This document shows positions 1 through 7,890 of a stretch of 64,000 bases of DNA, piece by piece (position 1 is the stretch's first letter; the number at the start of each line of letters is the position of its first letter). The DNA comes from Pedobacter planticolens (GTDB lineage: Bacteria > Bacteroidota > Bacteroidia > Sphingobacteriales > Sphingobacteriaceae): positions 1,302,001 through 1,366,000 of the forward strand of contig NZ_WNXD01000002.1 of the NCBI RefSeq assembly GCF_014172375.1. Direction: 5' to 3'. The notes under the pieces were generated by a model, which was given only the letters and a program-made list of their open reading frames with translations, had not been told where the DNA came from and searched no databases. The position numbers and the translations under genes are program-made.

Positions 1-322
1 CTTTTTAAAACTAGTAGTAAATAAAGGTCGTTCGGCAATCTTATTTGATACTGCAAAACAATTTGTTGCACAATACAACTTAATCAAAGGGATTGTAACT
101 GCTGAAGTAACATCTGCAATTGCACTAACTGATACAAGCAGAGCTGAAATAGTTAGCTTGGTTAAAAAGGAATTAGGGGCTAAAGAAGTTATTGTTAAGG
201 AGAAAATTGACGAGAAATTAATTGGTGGTTTTATTTTAAAAGTTGGTGATAAGCAGTTTGATGCTAGTATTGCCAGCGGTTTAAGTAAACTGAAAAAAGA
301 ATTTGCACAAGGTGTAGCTTAA
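1..322 (+). CDS. atpH: ATP synthase F1 subunit delta, C-terminal part
   Basis: Cut by the left window edge; the frame beginning at base 2 is open to a TAA at 320-322. The visible 106 residues include the delta-subunit C-terminal domain, with IDEKLIGGFILKVGDKQFDA followed by a short basic tail. This subunit links the F1 head to the peripheral stalk of the proton-driven ATP synthase. It is followed on the same strand by atpA and atpG, the usual Bacteroidota order. The missing N-terminal half cannot be judged. Confidence 0.93.
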   Translation, partial: FLKLVVNKGRSAILFDTAKQFVAQYNLIKGIVTAEVTSAIALTDTSRAEIVSLVKKELGAKEVIVKEKIDEKLIGGFILKVGDKQFDASIASGLSKLKKEFAQGVA

Positions 323-367
323 TTGCTGAAAAAGCAAGCGAAGCAATACTGAACGCTAATATATAAA

Positions 368-407
368 CCCGATTGAAACGGACACGAAGTAAAGTGGAAA
401 GCGGGAC
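368..407. repeat. possible small interspersed element between atpH and atpA
   Basis: The 142-base atpH-atpA gap carries a less A+T-rich block that begins CCCG (368-371) and ends CGGG (402-405) around a gaaacggacacgaag core. It differs from the flanking DNA in composition and does not look like a leader. It may be one copy of a dispersed repeat, but no second copy is in this window, so the call is weak. Confidence 0.3.
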
Positions 408-464
408 TGAAATAACAAAAGAGTACAAGATTTATATTTTCAAAAAGAAATCAAAATAAAAATT

Positions 465-2036
465 ATGGTAGAGGTAAGACCAGACGAAGTTTCGGCAATT
501 ATCAGACAACAATTGTCAGGCTTTAAATCGGAAGCTGAATTGGAAGAAGTTGGTACCGTTTTACAAGTGGGTGATGGTATTGCTCGTGTTTACGGTTTAA
601 CTAAAGTTCAAAGTGGTGAGCTAGTTGAATTTGCAAACGGGTTGCAAGGTATCGTTTTAAACCTTGAAGAAGATAACGTTGGTGTGGTTTTATTAGGCCC
701 ATCAGACGAAATCAAAGAAGGTGATACTATTAAACGTACTAAAAAAATTGCCTCTATTAAAGTTGGTGAAGGTATGTTAGGTCGTGTTGTAAACACACTC
801 GGCGAGCCTATCGATGGTAAAGGACCAATTTTAGGACAGACTTACGAAATGCCTTTGGAGCGTAAAGCACCAGGTGTAATTTATCGTCAGCCGGTTACTG
901 AGCCTTTACAAACAGGTATTAAAGCAATTGATGCAATGATTCCAATTGGTCGTGGTCAACGTGAGTTGGTTATTGGCGATCGTCAGATTGGTAAAACTGC
1001 TGTTTGTATCGATACTATTATCAATCAAAAAGAATTTTACGAAGCAGGAAATCCTGTATTCTGTATATATGTTGCTTGTGGTCAAAAAGCAAGTACAGTA
1101 GCAAACGTTGTACGTACGTTAGAAGAAAACGGTGCAATGCCTTATACTGTTGTTGTTGCTGCATCTGCTGCTGAACCTGCTCCATTGCAGTTTTATGCTC
1201 CATTTGCTGGTGCTGCAATTGGTGAGTTCTTCCGCGATACTGGCCGTCCAGCTTTAATTGTTTATGATGATTTATCTAAACAAGCTGTTGCTTACCGTGA
1301 AGTGTCGTTGTTATTACGTCGTCCACCGGGTCGTGAGGCTTATCCAGGTGACGTGTTTTATTTGCACAGTCGTTTATTAGAGCGTGCTGCAAAAATCAAT
1401 CAGAATGATGAGATTGCAAAAAACATGAATGATTTACCAGAATCATTAAAAGGAATTGTAAAAGGTGGTGGTTCATTAACTGCTTTACCAATTATCGAAA
1501 CTCAAGCTGGTGACGTTTCTGCATATATCCCAACTAACGTAATTTCAATTACTGATGGTCAGATTTTCTTAGAGTCGAATTTATTTAACTCTGGTGTACG
1601 TCCGGCAATTAACGTAGGTATCTCGGTATCACGTGTAGGTGGTAATGCACAAATTAAATCAATGAAAAAAGTAGCTGGTACATTGAAATTAGATCAAGCT
1701 CAATACCGTGAGTTAGAGGCGTTCTCTAAATTCGGTTCTGATTTAGATGCTGCTACAAAATCTGTTTTAGATAAAGGTGCTCGTAACGTAGAGATGTTGA
1801 AACAAGCTCAATTCTCTCCATTTACTGTTGAGAAACAAGTTGCGATTGTTTATTTAGGTACTAAAAACTTAATGCGTTCAGTTCCTGTAAACAAAGTAAA
1901 AGAATTTGAAGCTGAGTTTTTACAAGCATTAGAATTACGTCATCCAGAAGCTTTAGCTTCTTTAAAAGCTGGTAAGTTAGATGATGCAGTTGAAGTGTTA
2001 GAAAGAGTAGCAAAAGAGATTTCAAGTAAATATTAA
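465..2036 (+). CDS. atpA: ATP synthase F1 subunit alpha
   Basis: At 523 residues it has the normal length for F1 alpha. The Walker A loop GDRQIGKT lies at residues 171-178 and the family signature [10 protein letters not shown] at 380-389, followed by the arginine finger R390. The subunit forms the non-catalytic nucleotide sites of the F1 hexamer and supplies the arginine finger to the catalytic beta sites. The ATG at 465 is the first in frame and gives the standard N-terminus. It sits between atpH and atpG in an operon; beta and epsilon subunits are not in the window, as is common in Bacteroidota where they form a separate locus. Confidence 0.98.
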   Translation: MVEVRPDEVSAIIRQQLSGFKSEAELEEVGTVLQVGDGIARVYGLTKVQSGELVEFANGLQGIVLNLEEDNVGVVLLGPSDEIKEGDTIKRTKKIASIKVGEGMLGRVVNTLGEPIDGKGPILGQTYEMPLERKAPGVIYRQPVTEPLQTGIKAIDAMIPIGRGQRELVIGDRQIGKTAVCIDTIINQKEFYEAGNPVFCIYVACGQKASTVANVVRTLEENGAMPYTVVVAASAAEPAPLQFYAPFAGAAIGEFFRDTGRPALIVYDDLSKQAVAYREVSLLLRRPPGREAYPGDVFYLHSRLLERAAKINQNDEIAKNMNDLPESLKGIVKGGGSLTALPIIETQAGDVSAYIPTNVISITDGQIFLESNLFNSGVRPAINVGISVSRVGGNAQIKSMKKVAGTLKLDQAQYRELEAFSKFGSDLDAATKSVLDKGARNVEMLKQAQFSPFTVEKQVAIVYLGTKNLMRSVPVNKVKEFEAEFLQALELRHPEALASLKAGKLDDAVEVLERVAKEISSKY

Positions 2037-2039
2037 TTA

Positions 2040-2103
2040 GATAGAGGTATTTAGTATTTAGATATGAAGTCTAATTACTAAATACTAACTTCTAAATACT
2101 AAA
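2040..2103. repeat. low-complexity inverted words between atpA and atpG
   Basis: The atpA-atpG gap is made of repeated words built on TTAGTATTTAG and its complement CTAAATACTAA. An 11-base pair of arms could fold into a hairpin just before the atpG start. Other gaps in the window hold different word families of the same style (see findings). Function unknown. Confidence 0.5.
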
Positions 2104-2105
2104 AG

Positions 2106-2987
2106 ATGGCTAATTTAAAAGAAGTAAGAATTCGTATATCATCGGTACAATCTACCCAGCAGATTACCAAAGCTATGAAAATGGTTTCGGCTGCGAAGTT
2201 AAAGCGTGCTACCAATGCTATTGTGGCTTTACGCCCTTATGCTACTAAATTGAAAGAGATTTTAGGAAATCTTTCTGCCAGTTTAGAAGGTGCTTCATCT
2301 CCTTTTATTCAGGAACGTGAGCCTAATAAGGTGTTAATTGTTATTGTATCATCTAACCGTGGTTTAGCTGGTGCTTTTAACATGAACGTAATTAAAGCTA
2401 CGAATAATTTAATTGCCGAAAAATATAGTGATCAGCTTAAAAACGGCAATGTGAGTATAGTTGCTATTGGTAAAAAAGCGCAAGATTTTTACGAAAAACG
2501 TAACTACAAAGTAGTTGGAAACAATAACGAAGTTTACTCGGCTTTAACTTTCGAAAATGTAACTAAAATTACTGATGCTATCATGGCTAGTTTTGAAAAA
2601 GAAGAGTTTGATAGAGTAGAATTAGTTTACAATCGTTTTAAAAATGCTGCAGTGCAGATTTTAACTACTGAGCAATTATTGCCATTGCCTAAAACAGAAA
2701 CTGATGAGGCTGTAAAAGCATCGAACGTTGATTATATTTTAGAGCCAAATCAAGAAGAAATTGTAACACAGTTGATTCCGAAATCAATTAAAACTCAATT
2801 ATATAAAGCAGTATTAGATTCTCATGCCTCTGAACACGGTGCTCGTATGACATCAATGGATAAGGCAACAGAAAATGCTGGAGATCTAATTAAAGCATTG
2901 AAATTAGCATATAATCAAGCTCGTCAGGCTGCAATTACAACAGAGTTGACAGAGATTGTGAGTGGTGCAGCAGCATTGAACGGATAA
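2106..2987 (+). CDS. atpG: ATP synthase F1 subunit gamma
   Basis: A 293-residue gamma subunit, the rotating central shaft of F1. The N-terminal helix (KEVRIRISSVQSTQQITKAM) and the C-terminal helix (ARMTSMDKATENAGDLI) form the conserved coiled coil that reaches into the alpha3beta3 head. The central Rossmann-like part lies between them. It is the last gene of the operon: a strong terminator follows at 3036-3068. Length is normal. Confidence 0.97.
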   Translation: MANLKEVRIRISSVQSTQQITKAMKMVSAAKLKRATNAIVALRPYATKLKEILGNLSASLEGASSPFIQEREPNKVLIVIVSSNRGLAGAFNMNVIKATNNLIAEKYSDQLKNGNVSIVAIGKKAQDFYEKRNYKVVGNNNEVYSALTFENVTKITDAIMASFEKEEFDRVELVYNRFKNAAVQILTTEQLLPLPKTETDEAVKASNVDYILEPNQEEIVTQLIPKSIKTQLYKAVLDSHASEHGARMTSMDKATENAGDLIKALKLAYNQARQAAITTELTEIVSGAAALNG

Positions 2988-3035
2988 AAATAGTGTTCAT
3001 TAGTTCAATTGTTCATTGAGCTAAGCTTAAAATAT

Positions 3036-3068
3036 AAAAACCCTTATCTTAATTGATAAGGGTTTTTT
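3036..3068 (+). terminator. rho-independent terminator after atpG
   Basis: The stem CCCTTATC (3041-3048) pairs with GATAAGGG (3055-3062) across a 6-base loop, preceded by A residues and followed by a T run. It closes the ATP synthase operon. Confidence 0.9.
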
Positions 3069-3099
3069 GTTTTTAAAACATTTCTAACTCCTATCTTTG
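3066..3099 (+). promoter_or_regulatory. Bacteroidota-type promoter for the acid phosphatase gene
   Basis: A -7 box TATCTTTG lies at 3092-3099 and a -33 TTTG at 3066-3069, separated by 22 bases. This matches the phylum's TTTG / TAnnTTTG pattern. The start codon is 17 bases after the box, so the leader would be very short. The -33 element sits in the T run of the preceding terminator. Confidence 0.6.
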
Positions 3100-3115
3100 A
3101 TGAAAACAAAAACCA

Positions 3116-3889
3116 ATGAAAAGACAGTTTATATTTTGGATGCTTAGCATTCTCCCAATTTTATCTTCTGCGCAAGCACTTACTCCAAGTAGAGATTATA
3201 CCAATGCTGTTTTATGGCAACAGTATAGCGGCGAATATAGAGCATTATCTTTTCAGGCCTATAATTTTGCTCGTTTATCGTTAAAAGAAGCATTATGGAA
3301 TCAGGCGAATACTAAACCAAATTGTGTAATTGTAGACGCAGATGAAACTATTTTAGATAATTCTGCTTTTCAAGGACATGAGGTGAAAAATGGAGTGAGT
3401 TATGTACAAAAAGATTGGACTCAATGGACTTCTTTAGCACAAGCTGATACTGTTCCTGGAGCTTTAGCATTTTTGAAATTTGCTGCCAGTAAAAATGTAG
3501 AAACTTTTTATGTAACCAATAGGGAAGCAGCAGATCATGATGGTACATTAAAAAACTTACAAAAATTTGGTTTTCCTTATGCTGATGAAGCACATCTGTT
3601 GTTAAAAACTACCACTTCGGATAAAGAACCTCGCAGACAAAAAATACTAGAAAAATATAATATTTTGTTATTATGTGGAGATAATTTAAGCGATTTTTCG
3701 AATGTATTTTACCGCGAAGGAAAAGATACTAAAGAACAAGTTAATATGCTGCAAAACCTATTTGGAACTCGTTTTATTGTATTGCCAAACCCTATGTATG
3801 GCGATTGGGAAAAGCTTTTATACCAAGGTGATAAGTTGAATGAAGCGGACCGAGCAAAACAAAGATTTGATAAGCTGAAAACTTATTAA
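3116..3889 (+). CDS. class B/e(P4)-type acid phosphatase (5'-nucleotidase, HAD fold)
   Basis: A 257-residue exported phosphohydrolase. Residues 1-20 are a signal peptide; no lipobox cysteine follows, unlike the classical e(P4) lipoprotein, so a periplasmic form is more likely. HAD motif I is VDADET (73-78, nucleophile D74, acid D76), motif II FYVTNR (131-136) and the acidic motif CGDNLSDF (187-194). The family removes phosphate from nucleotides and other small phosphoesters in the periplasm. It has its own promoter and stands alone. Confidence 0.88.
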   Translation: MKRQFIFWMLSILPILSSAQALTPSRDYTNAVLWQQYSGEYRALSFQAYNFARLSLKEALWNQANTKPNCVIVDADETILDNSAFQGHEVKNGVSYVQKDWTQWTSLAQADTVPGALAFLKFAASKNVETFYVTNREAADHDGTLKNLQKFGFPYADEAHLLLKTTTSDKEPRRQKILEKYNILLLCGDNLSDFSNVFYREGKDTKEQVNMLQNLFGTRFIVLPNPMYGDWEKLLYQGDKLNEADRAKQRFDKLKTY

Positions 3890-3918
3890 ATTGTATGCTA
3901 ATTTTAGCTAATTAATAT

Positions 3919-3926
3919 TATTTTTG
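3919..3926 (+). promoter_or_regulatory. possible -7 promoter box
   Basis: TATTTTTG fits TAnnTTTG and ends 27 bases before the small membrane protein start. The best -33 candidate (TTG at 3891-3893) is 25 bases upstream, wider than usual. Confidence 0.4.
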
Positions 3927-3953
3927 TAGCAGAAAATTTTAAAAGAAAAAACA

Positions 3954-4169
3954 ATGGGACATTCTGAAGAAAGAGAAAAAAGCATGAAGACTGCTAATCA
4001 AGTTTCGATATATAAATCATTGCTAGTTGGTATATTGATTAGTGCAGTAGGTGTTTTTGGACGCTTCGCTTTCGATTCAACTGCACTTTCAATTGCATGT
4101 TGGGGTATCTTATTAATTGGCACTATCTGGAGCTTCAGAGCTGTTTTTAAGATTTTAGACGCAAAATAA
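3954..4169 (+). CDS. small two-helix membrane protein, unknown function
   Basis: A 71-residue protein with a charged N-terminus and two hydrophobic segments (about residues 21-39 and 46-66). An in-frame ATG at 3984 would give 61 residues and is also possible. I do not recognise the family beyond small inner-membrane proteins of Bacteroidota. A terminator follows, so it is a single-gene unit. Confidence 0.65.
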   Translation: MGHSEEREKSMKTANQVSIYKSLLVGILISAVGVFGRFAFDSTALSIACWGILLIGTIWSFRAVFKILDAK

Positions 4170-4189
4170 ATAGACCATTTTATAGGTAT

Positions 4190-4225
4190 AAATCCTTCTC
4201 GATGTAAAATGGGGAAGGATTTTTT
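4190..4225 (+). terminator. terminator after the small membrane protein gene
   Basis: AAATCCTTC (4190-4198) pairs with GAAGGATTT (4214-4222) and is followed by more T residues. The loop is long (about 15 bases) and can partly fold on itself. Confidence 0.7.
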
Positions 4226-4398
4226 ATTTCGTATTATTTCTGTTACGAGCAAAAAATTAAGGTTACTTCTGCATCATGTCGGCATTAAGCAATACCGGCC
4301 GGTACAAATAAATTAAACAATCTTTTAATGCTGAAATTGCTATGGGTGAACTATATCAATTGGCGCTAAATTTTAGAAACCTTAAACAAATAGAAATA

Positions 4399-5250
4399 AT
4401 GAAAAGATATTTATTTTGTGCCGCTATCATCATAGTTATGTTTGGCTGCAATGCTAAGAAGATGGATTATGCAAGTTCAGAAACCAACGCTGTAGAAATT
4501 GTTGATTCAGCAGGCAGTTCATCAACCGATACAACTGCAAAAATCATAAAGACTGCAGATATGCGGTTTCGCGTTAAAGATGTTCAAAAAACAAAAGAAC
4601 AACTAAGCGCTACTATAAAAGCACAAGGTGGAACAGTCGCCGAATTCTCTATCCAAAGCTCAATTCAAGAAAGTGATAAAGTAAAATACAGTACTGATTC
4701 ACTAAAAGAAATTACTTCTTACCGCAAAGAAGGTGTACTCATTGCAAAAATTCCTTCGGAAAAATTGGATGATTTTACAAATACTGTTGCAAAAATGGCT
4801 GTTTTTGTTGATCATCAAGCAATGAAAATGGATGACCAAAGCATAGCCTATTTGGCAAACAAATTAAAAGTGCAAAACAGGGTTGATGCGATGAATACTA
4901 TCAATAAAACAGCAACTCGAAAAGGGAACAATGTAGAAACATCATTGTATATAAAGGACGATTACGTAGATAAGAAAATCGAGAATATGAATATCGATAA
5001 TCGCGTAAAATTTAGTACAATTACGCTTAATTTCTATCAAGATAATACGGTGAACACCTTAATTGTTGGCAATGATAATTTATACGATTATCGCCCTGGT
5101 TTCTTCCAACGGTTAGGTTTAAACATTATTGATGGTTGGGTATATTTTAAAGAATTTCTTTTAGGTTTATCACGGTTATGGGCAATTATTGTAGTGGGTT
5201 TTGCAGTATTTTTTGGAGTTAGGTATATGATTAGAAAGCGTAAAAGTTAA
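4399..5250 (+). CDS. DUF4349 family lipoprotein
   Basis: The start is placed at 4399 because MKRYLFCAAIIIVMFGC is a lipoprotein signal peptide with lipobox cysteine; an in-frame ATG at 4342 would only add 19 non-signal residues. The 283-residue product has the DUF4349 layout: a stretch starting KIIKTADMRFRVKDVQKT, a coiled middle part, and one C-terminal membrane helix (about residues 250-275) ending in RKRKS. The family is of unknown function; it is anchored in the inner membrane and probably scaffolds a periplasmic process. The next gene begins 5 bases later. Confidence 0.83.
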   Translation: MKRYLFCAAIIIVMFGCNAKKMDYASSETNAVEIVDSAGSSSTDTTAKIIKTADMRFRVKDVQKTKEQLSATIKAQGGTVAEFSIQSSIQESDKVKYSTDSLKEITSYRKEGVLIAKIPSEKLDDFTNTVAKMAVFVDHQAMKMDDQSIAYLANKLKVQNRVDAMNTINKTATRKGNNVETSLYIKDDYVDKKIENMNIDNRVKFSTITLNFYQDNTVNTLIVGNDNLYDYRPGFFQRLGLNIIDGWVYFKEFLLGLSRLWAIIVVGFAVFFGVRYMIRKRKS

Positions 5251-5255
5251 CCTAT

Positions 5256-5654
5256 ATGAGATTATTATTTATCTTTTTAAGCACATTAATTCTCAGCAGT
5301 GGCATAGCGTTATTGATTGCATACATCCAAATCAGTTCTCCTTGGCCAGCTCATGCTGGAGTTGATGAAAGAGGAATGGCTTATGTTTTTTTACTCGGAA
5401 TTAATATTGCCCTCGTACTGGCTTCGAGTACTATATTTCTTAATTTAATAGAAAAGATAAGGAATGAAACTTTATATTCTTTCTTCAGTTTTTTTGCCTT
5501 ACCAATTATATTAACAGTTAATATTTTATCAATAGTTGGTTTTTCAGTATCATATGCAATAGTGTTTTGGCCGTTCTTTGTTGTGTTAACACTACATTTT
5601 ATTTTTTATCGGAAATACGTTAATGCTAAATTATCACTTAAAGATAAAATATAA
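5256..5654 (+). CDS. four-helix membrane protein, unknown function
   Basis: A 132-residue protein with about four hydrophobic helices and no recognised motif. It starts 5 bases after the DUF4349 lipoprotein gene and is probably co-transcribed with it. Nothing in the sequence points to a specific role. Confidence 0.65.
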   Translation: MRLLFIFLSTLILSSGIALLIAYIQISSPWPAHAGVDERGMAYVFLLGINIALVLASSTIFLNLIEKIRNETLYSFFSFFALPIILTVNILSIVGFSVSYAIVFWPFFVVLTLHFIFYRKYVNAKLSLKDKI

Positions 5655-5684
5655 TATTTCCTGAAATCAATAATTCAAAACTTT

Positions 5685-5753
5685 CCACTATCGGCTGGTG
5701 TCTCACCTGCCGAAATTTGTTAGCTAAAAATGGTCGGTGAGACACCGACCATT
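5685..5753. repeat. GGTGTCTCACC / GGTGAGACACC inverted element
   Basis: The block holds two short palindromes of mutually complementary sequence, the first around 5698-5708 and the second with perfect 11-base arms AATGGTCGGTG (5729-5739) and CACCGACCATT (5743-5753) around a 3-base loop. It follows the stop of the membrane protein and could end transcription, but lacks a T run; it looks more like an interspersed palindrome. Confidence 0.6.
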
Positions 5754-5943
5754 AGGCGAATAGATTCATACCTAAAGAGATAATATGGATATCATTTTAA
5801 TCTATTCGTGTAAAAGCAGTATAAATAAGGTATAAATAGTCAAAATTTGTTGTTTTTGTATTATTTCTATACCATTCGCTACAAAACCTGTTTAATTTGG
5901 TCAAACCCTGTAGTTTTAAGTACGTTTCGATACGGAAATTTGG

Positions 5944-6090
5944 TTTTTCCCGATGGGAAATGTCAATCTCCCATTGCGCAATGGACATTTCCCATCACGC
6001 AAAGGACATTTCTCGTTGCGCAAAGAGCATTTCCCATCACGCAAAGGACATTTCCCATTACGCAAAGCCCTTTTCTCATTGGGAAAAACG
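5944..6090. repeat. 21-bp tandem array, seven units
   Basis: Seven head-to-tail units of exactly 21 bp. The typical unit reads CATTTCCCATCACGC then AAAGGA (5986-6006, repeated exactly at 6028-6048). The first unit contains the dyad TTTCCCGATGGGAAA (5946-5960), the second a perfect 14-bp palindrome CCATTGCGCAATGG (5971-5984), and the last a TTTTCTCATTGGGAAAA dyad. The units are diverged, so the array is not recent. Because 21 is a multiple of three, open frames run through it; I do not regard them as genes. Confidence 0.9.
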
Positions 6091-6195
6091 AAAAAATAGA
6101 GGTGAAAAAAAAATTAAACGCTAAATTTAAGGGTCAGATCTTTTAAAAAGGGCTAAAATAATTGACTTAGGGAAACAATCTCTTAAAGATGTCTT

Positions 6196-6384
6196 CTAAT
6201 AAAATGCCAAGCGATCTCTTAAATGAAAAATGATGAGTGGTCTTTTACCGACGATGCCCATTGCTAATTTAATTTCAGGGTGTTTGAGATAGGCACTTCT
6301 TAACAATGGGTGATATCCGCACCAGCGCATAATGTCTGCAGGGTAAATAATTTCGATCTTGTTGATTTGCCATCGGTCAGCGAT
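6196..6384 (-). pseudogene. remnant of an unidentified gene
   Basis: On the minus strand a 62-codon open stretch runs from just after a TAA (6385-6387) to a TAG (6196-6198). It reads like real protein (for example IIYPADIMRWCGYHPLL and MGIVGKRPLIIFHLRDRL), with no start codon before an internal ATG. The surrounding DNA is non-coding. It appears to be the C-terminal remnant of a decayed gene; I cannot name the family. Confidence 0.4.
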
Positions 6385-6645
6385 TTATTGAAAATTTAAT
6401 TTGAGTAGTTATAACATAGCTTTTATGGCTTTACTTACGAGTGATTGAATTCAGCATAGCTTCGCTAAGCTTATTCTCAAATAGTTGACAAGTCAAACTC
6501 TCTAAAAAATCTAAAATATATTAATATATAAGTTTTTGTAAATGTGAATGTTATGTTGTTAGAAATAAAAAATAAAATTAATTCTGTGGAATTGGTACGG
6601 TTTTTACATCTGATTGGTATAACACACAAATTTAAATATCATAAC
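6385..6645. other. gene-free stretch before the SIMPL gene
   Basis: A+T-rich DNA without a convincing gene. An in-frame ATG at 6544 could extend the SIMPL protein by 34 residues, but the extension is not protein-like and would bury the signal peptide. No clear promoter box was found. Confidence 0.5.
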
Positions 6646-7341
6646 ATGAAAAAATTAATAGCACTAGCCTTTGTTGCCTTATTTAGTGTAAGTGCCATGG
6701 CTCAACAAGTAGATTTAAGGAAGAAGATTAATGTAAGTGGCTCGGCAGAGACAGAAGTTACACCAGATATAATCTACATCGGTATTTCTTTAAAAGAGTA
6801 TTTGAAAGATGGCAACAGTAAAAAAAGAGTAGAAATTACAGAATTAGAAAATCAGTTGTATAATGCGGTGTTAAAAGCTGGAATTGCAAAGGAAGATTTG
6901 ATGATTAACAATGTATCAAGCTATAACTATGCTACTGAGAAAAAGAAAAATCCAGATTTTTTAGCGAGTAAACAATATCGCTTAAAAGTAAGTGATTTGA
7001 ACAAGTTTAATGAAATTATGAGTGCTATAGATGTAAAAGGGATTGCTAGTACAAACATTGAAAGCTATGATTATAGCAAGATGGAAACGCTGAAAAAAGA
7101 CCTTAAAATTAAAGCATTATTGGCTGCACGAGATAAAGCAAATTACATGGTTACGGCACTTGGTGAAAAATTGGGTGGGGTACTAGAAATACAAGATGGT
7201 GGCGACAATGTAGTACAACCTGTATACAGAAACTACATGATGAAAGCTGAAATGGCTGACGCTGCTGCTCCTGCTCAAGAAATTGATTTCAAAAAAATAA
7301 AGCTAAATTTTACTGTAAATGCAGTTTTTGAGATTAAATAG
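6646..7341 (+). CDS. SIMPL domain (DUF541) periplasmic protein
   Basis: The start at 6646 gives a clean signal peptide MKKLIALAFVALFSVSAMAQ. The 231-residue product carries the SIMPL/DUF541 hallmarks: an early ...INVSGSAETEVTPDIIYIGI stretch, a central ARDKANYMVTALGEKLGGV helix and a C-terminal beta strand LNFTVNAVFEIK. Family members are exported, form oligomers, and have been linked to oxidative-stress tolerance and signalling; the role here is not known. It is monocistronic, with a terminator at 7371-7400. Confidence 0.88.
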   Translation: MKKLIALAFVALFSVSAMAQQVDLRKKINVSGSAETEVTPDIIYIGISLKEYLKDGNSKKRVEITELENQLYNAVLKAGIAKEDLMINNVSSYNYATEKKKNPDFLASKQYRLKVSDLNKFNEIMSAIDVKGIASTNIESYDYSKMETLKKDLKIKALLAARDKANYMVTALGEKLGGVLEIQDGGDNVVQPVYRNYMMKAEMADAAAPAQEIDFKKIKLNFTVNAVFEIK

Positions 7342-7370
7342 CTAATTATTTAAATTTAATAGCATTTTTA

Positions 7371-7400
7371 AAACCTACCAAACATATTGGTAGGTTTTTT
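7371..7400 (+). terminator. terminator after the SIMPL gene
   Basis: AAACCTACCAA (7371-7381) and TTGGTAGGTTT (7387-7397) form a perfect 11-bp stem with a 5-base loop, followed by T residues. Confidence 0.9.
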
Positions 7401-7440
7401 GTTATCTTAACAAATAGTTAACCTTTAAAATCAAAATCAC

Positions 7441-7752
7441 ATGAAAAAATTTATTTACTCTCTCGTTCTAATTTTCACATTGGGAATTAGTACCAACACT
7501 GTTTCGGCAGCCACTACAAAAGAGCCAAAAACTGAAATGACTGCTGAGCAAAAAGTGCAGTTTGAAAAAATTGTAAACAGAGTTGAGGAGATCCGTAATA
7601 TGGATAAATCTAATTTAACTAGAGTTGAGAAAAAAGCATTACGCAAAGAATTGAGAGAAATGAAAGATAAAGCTCGTGCTTTGTCTGGCGGTGTTTATCT
7701 TTCTGTGGGTGCAATTATCATCATCATTTTATTGTTGATTTTGATTTTGTAA
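7441..7752 (+). CDS. exported/membrane protein with C-terminal helix, unknown function
   Basis: A 103-residue protein: signal peptide (1-23), a charged helical middle rich in K, E and R (about 30-80), and a strongly hydrophobic C-terminal helix GAIIIIILLLILIL. The layout suggests an inner-membrane protein with a periplasmic coiled segment. It resembles small stress-linked proteins common in Bacteroidota, but I cannot assign a function. A terminator follows directly. Confidence 0.7.
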   Translation: MKKFIYSLVLIFTLGISTNTVSAATTKEPKTEMTAEQKVQFEKIVNRVEEIRNMDKSNLTRVEKKALRKELREMKDKARALSGGVYLSVGAIIIIILLLILIL

Positions 7753-7776
7753 GAACGTACACAATCCTATATATAG

Positions 7777-7812
7777 AAAAAGTCCCCCGATGTAAAATCG
7801 GAGGACTTTTTC
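7777..7812 (+). terminator. terminator after the small exported protein gene
   Basis: AAAAGTCC...CCGAT (from 7779) pairs with ATCGG.GGACTTTT (to 7811) with one internal mismatch and ends in a T run. Confidence 0.85.
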
Positions 7813-7835
7813 GTTTGTAAGGTTTCTATTGTTTT

Positions 7836-7884
7836 GCCACAGATTAACAGATTATTTTACTCTTAAAATCTGTTAATCTGTGGC
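7836..7884. repeat. perfect 18-bp inverted repeat between convergent genes
   Basis: GCCACAGATTAACAGATT (7836-7853) is repeated as its exact complement at 7867-7884 around a 13-base spacer. It lies seven bases beyond the stop of serS, between convergent genes, and could act as a two-way transcription barrier. The long perfect arms are more typical of an interspersed palindromic element. Confidence 0.85.
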
Positions 7885-7890
7885 TTTCTA

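Noticed and set aside
5797..6146. Open frames of 63-99 codons on both strands over the first 21-bp array
   Set aside because: They arise because the repeat length is a multiple of three; several frames are open at once and the translations are repeats of SISHHAKD-like words.
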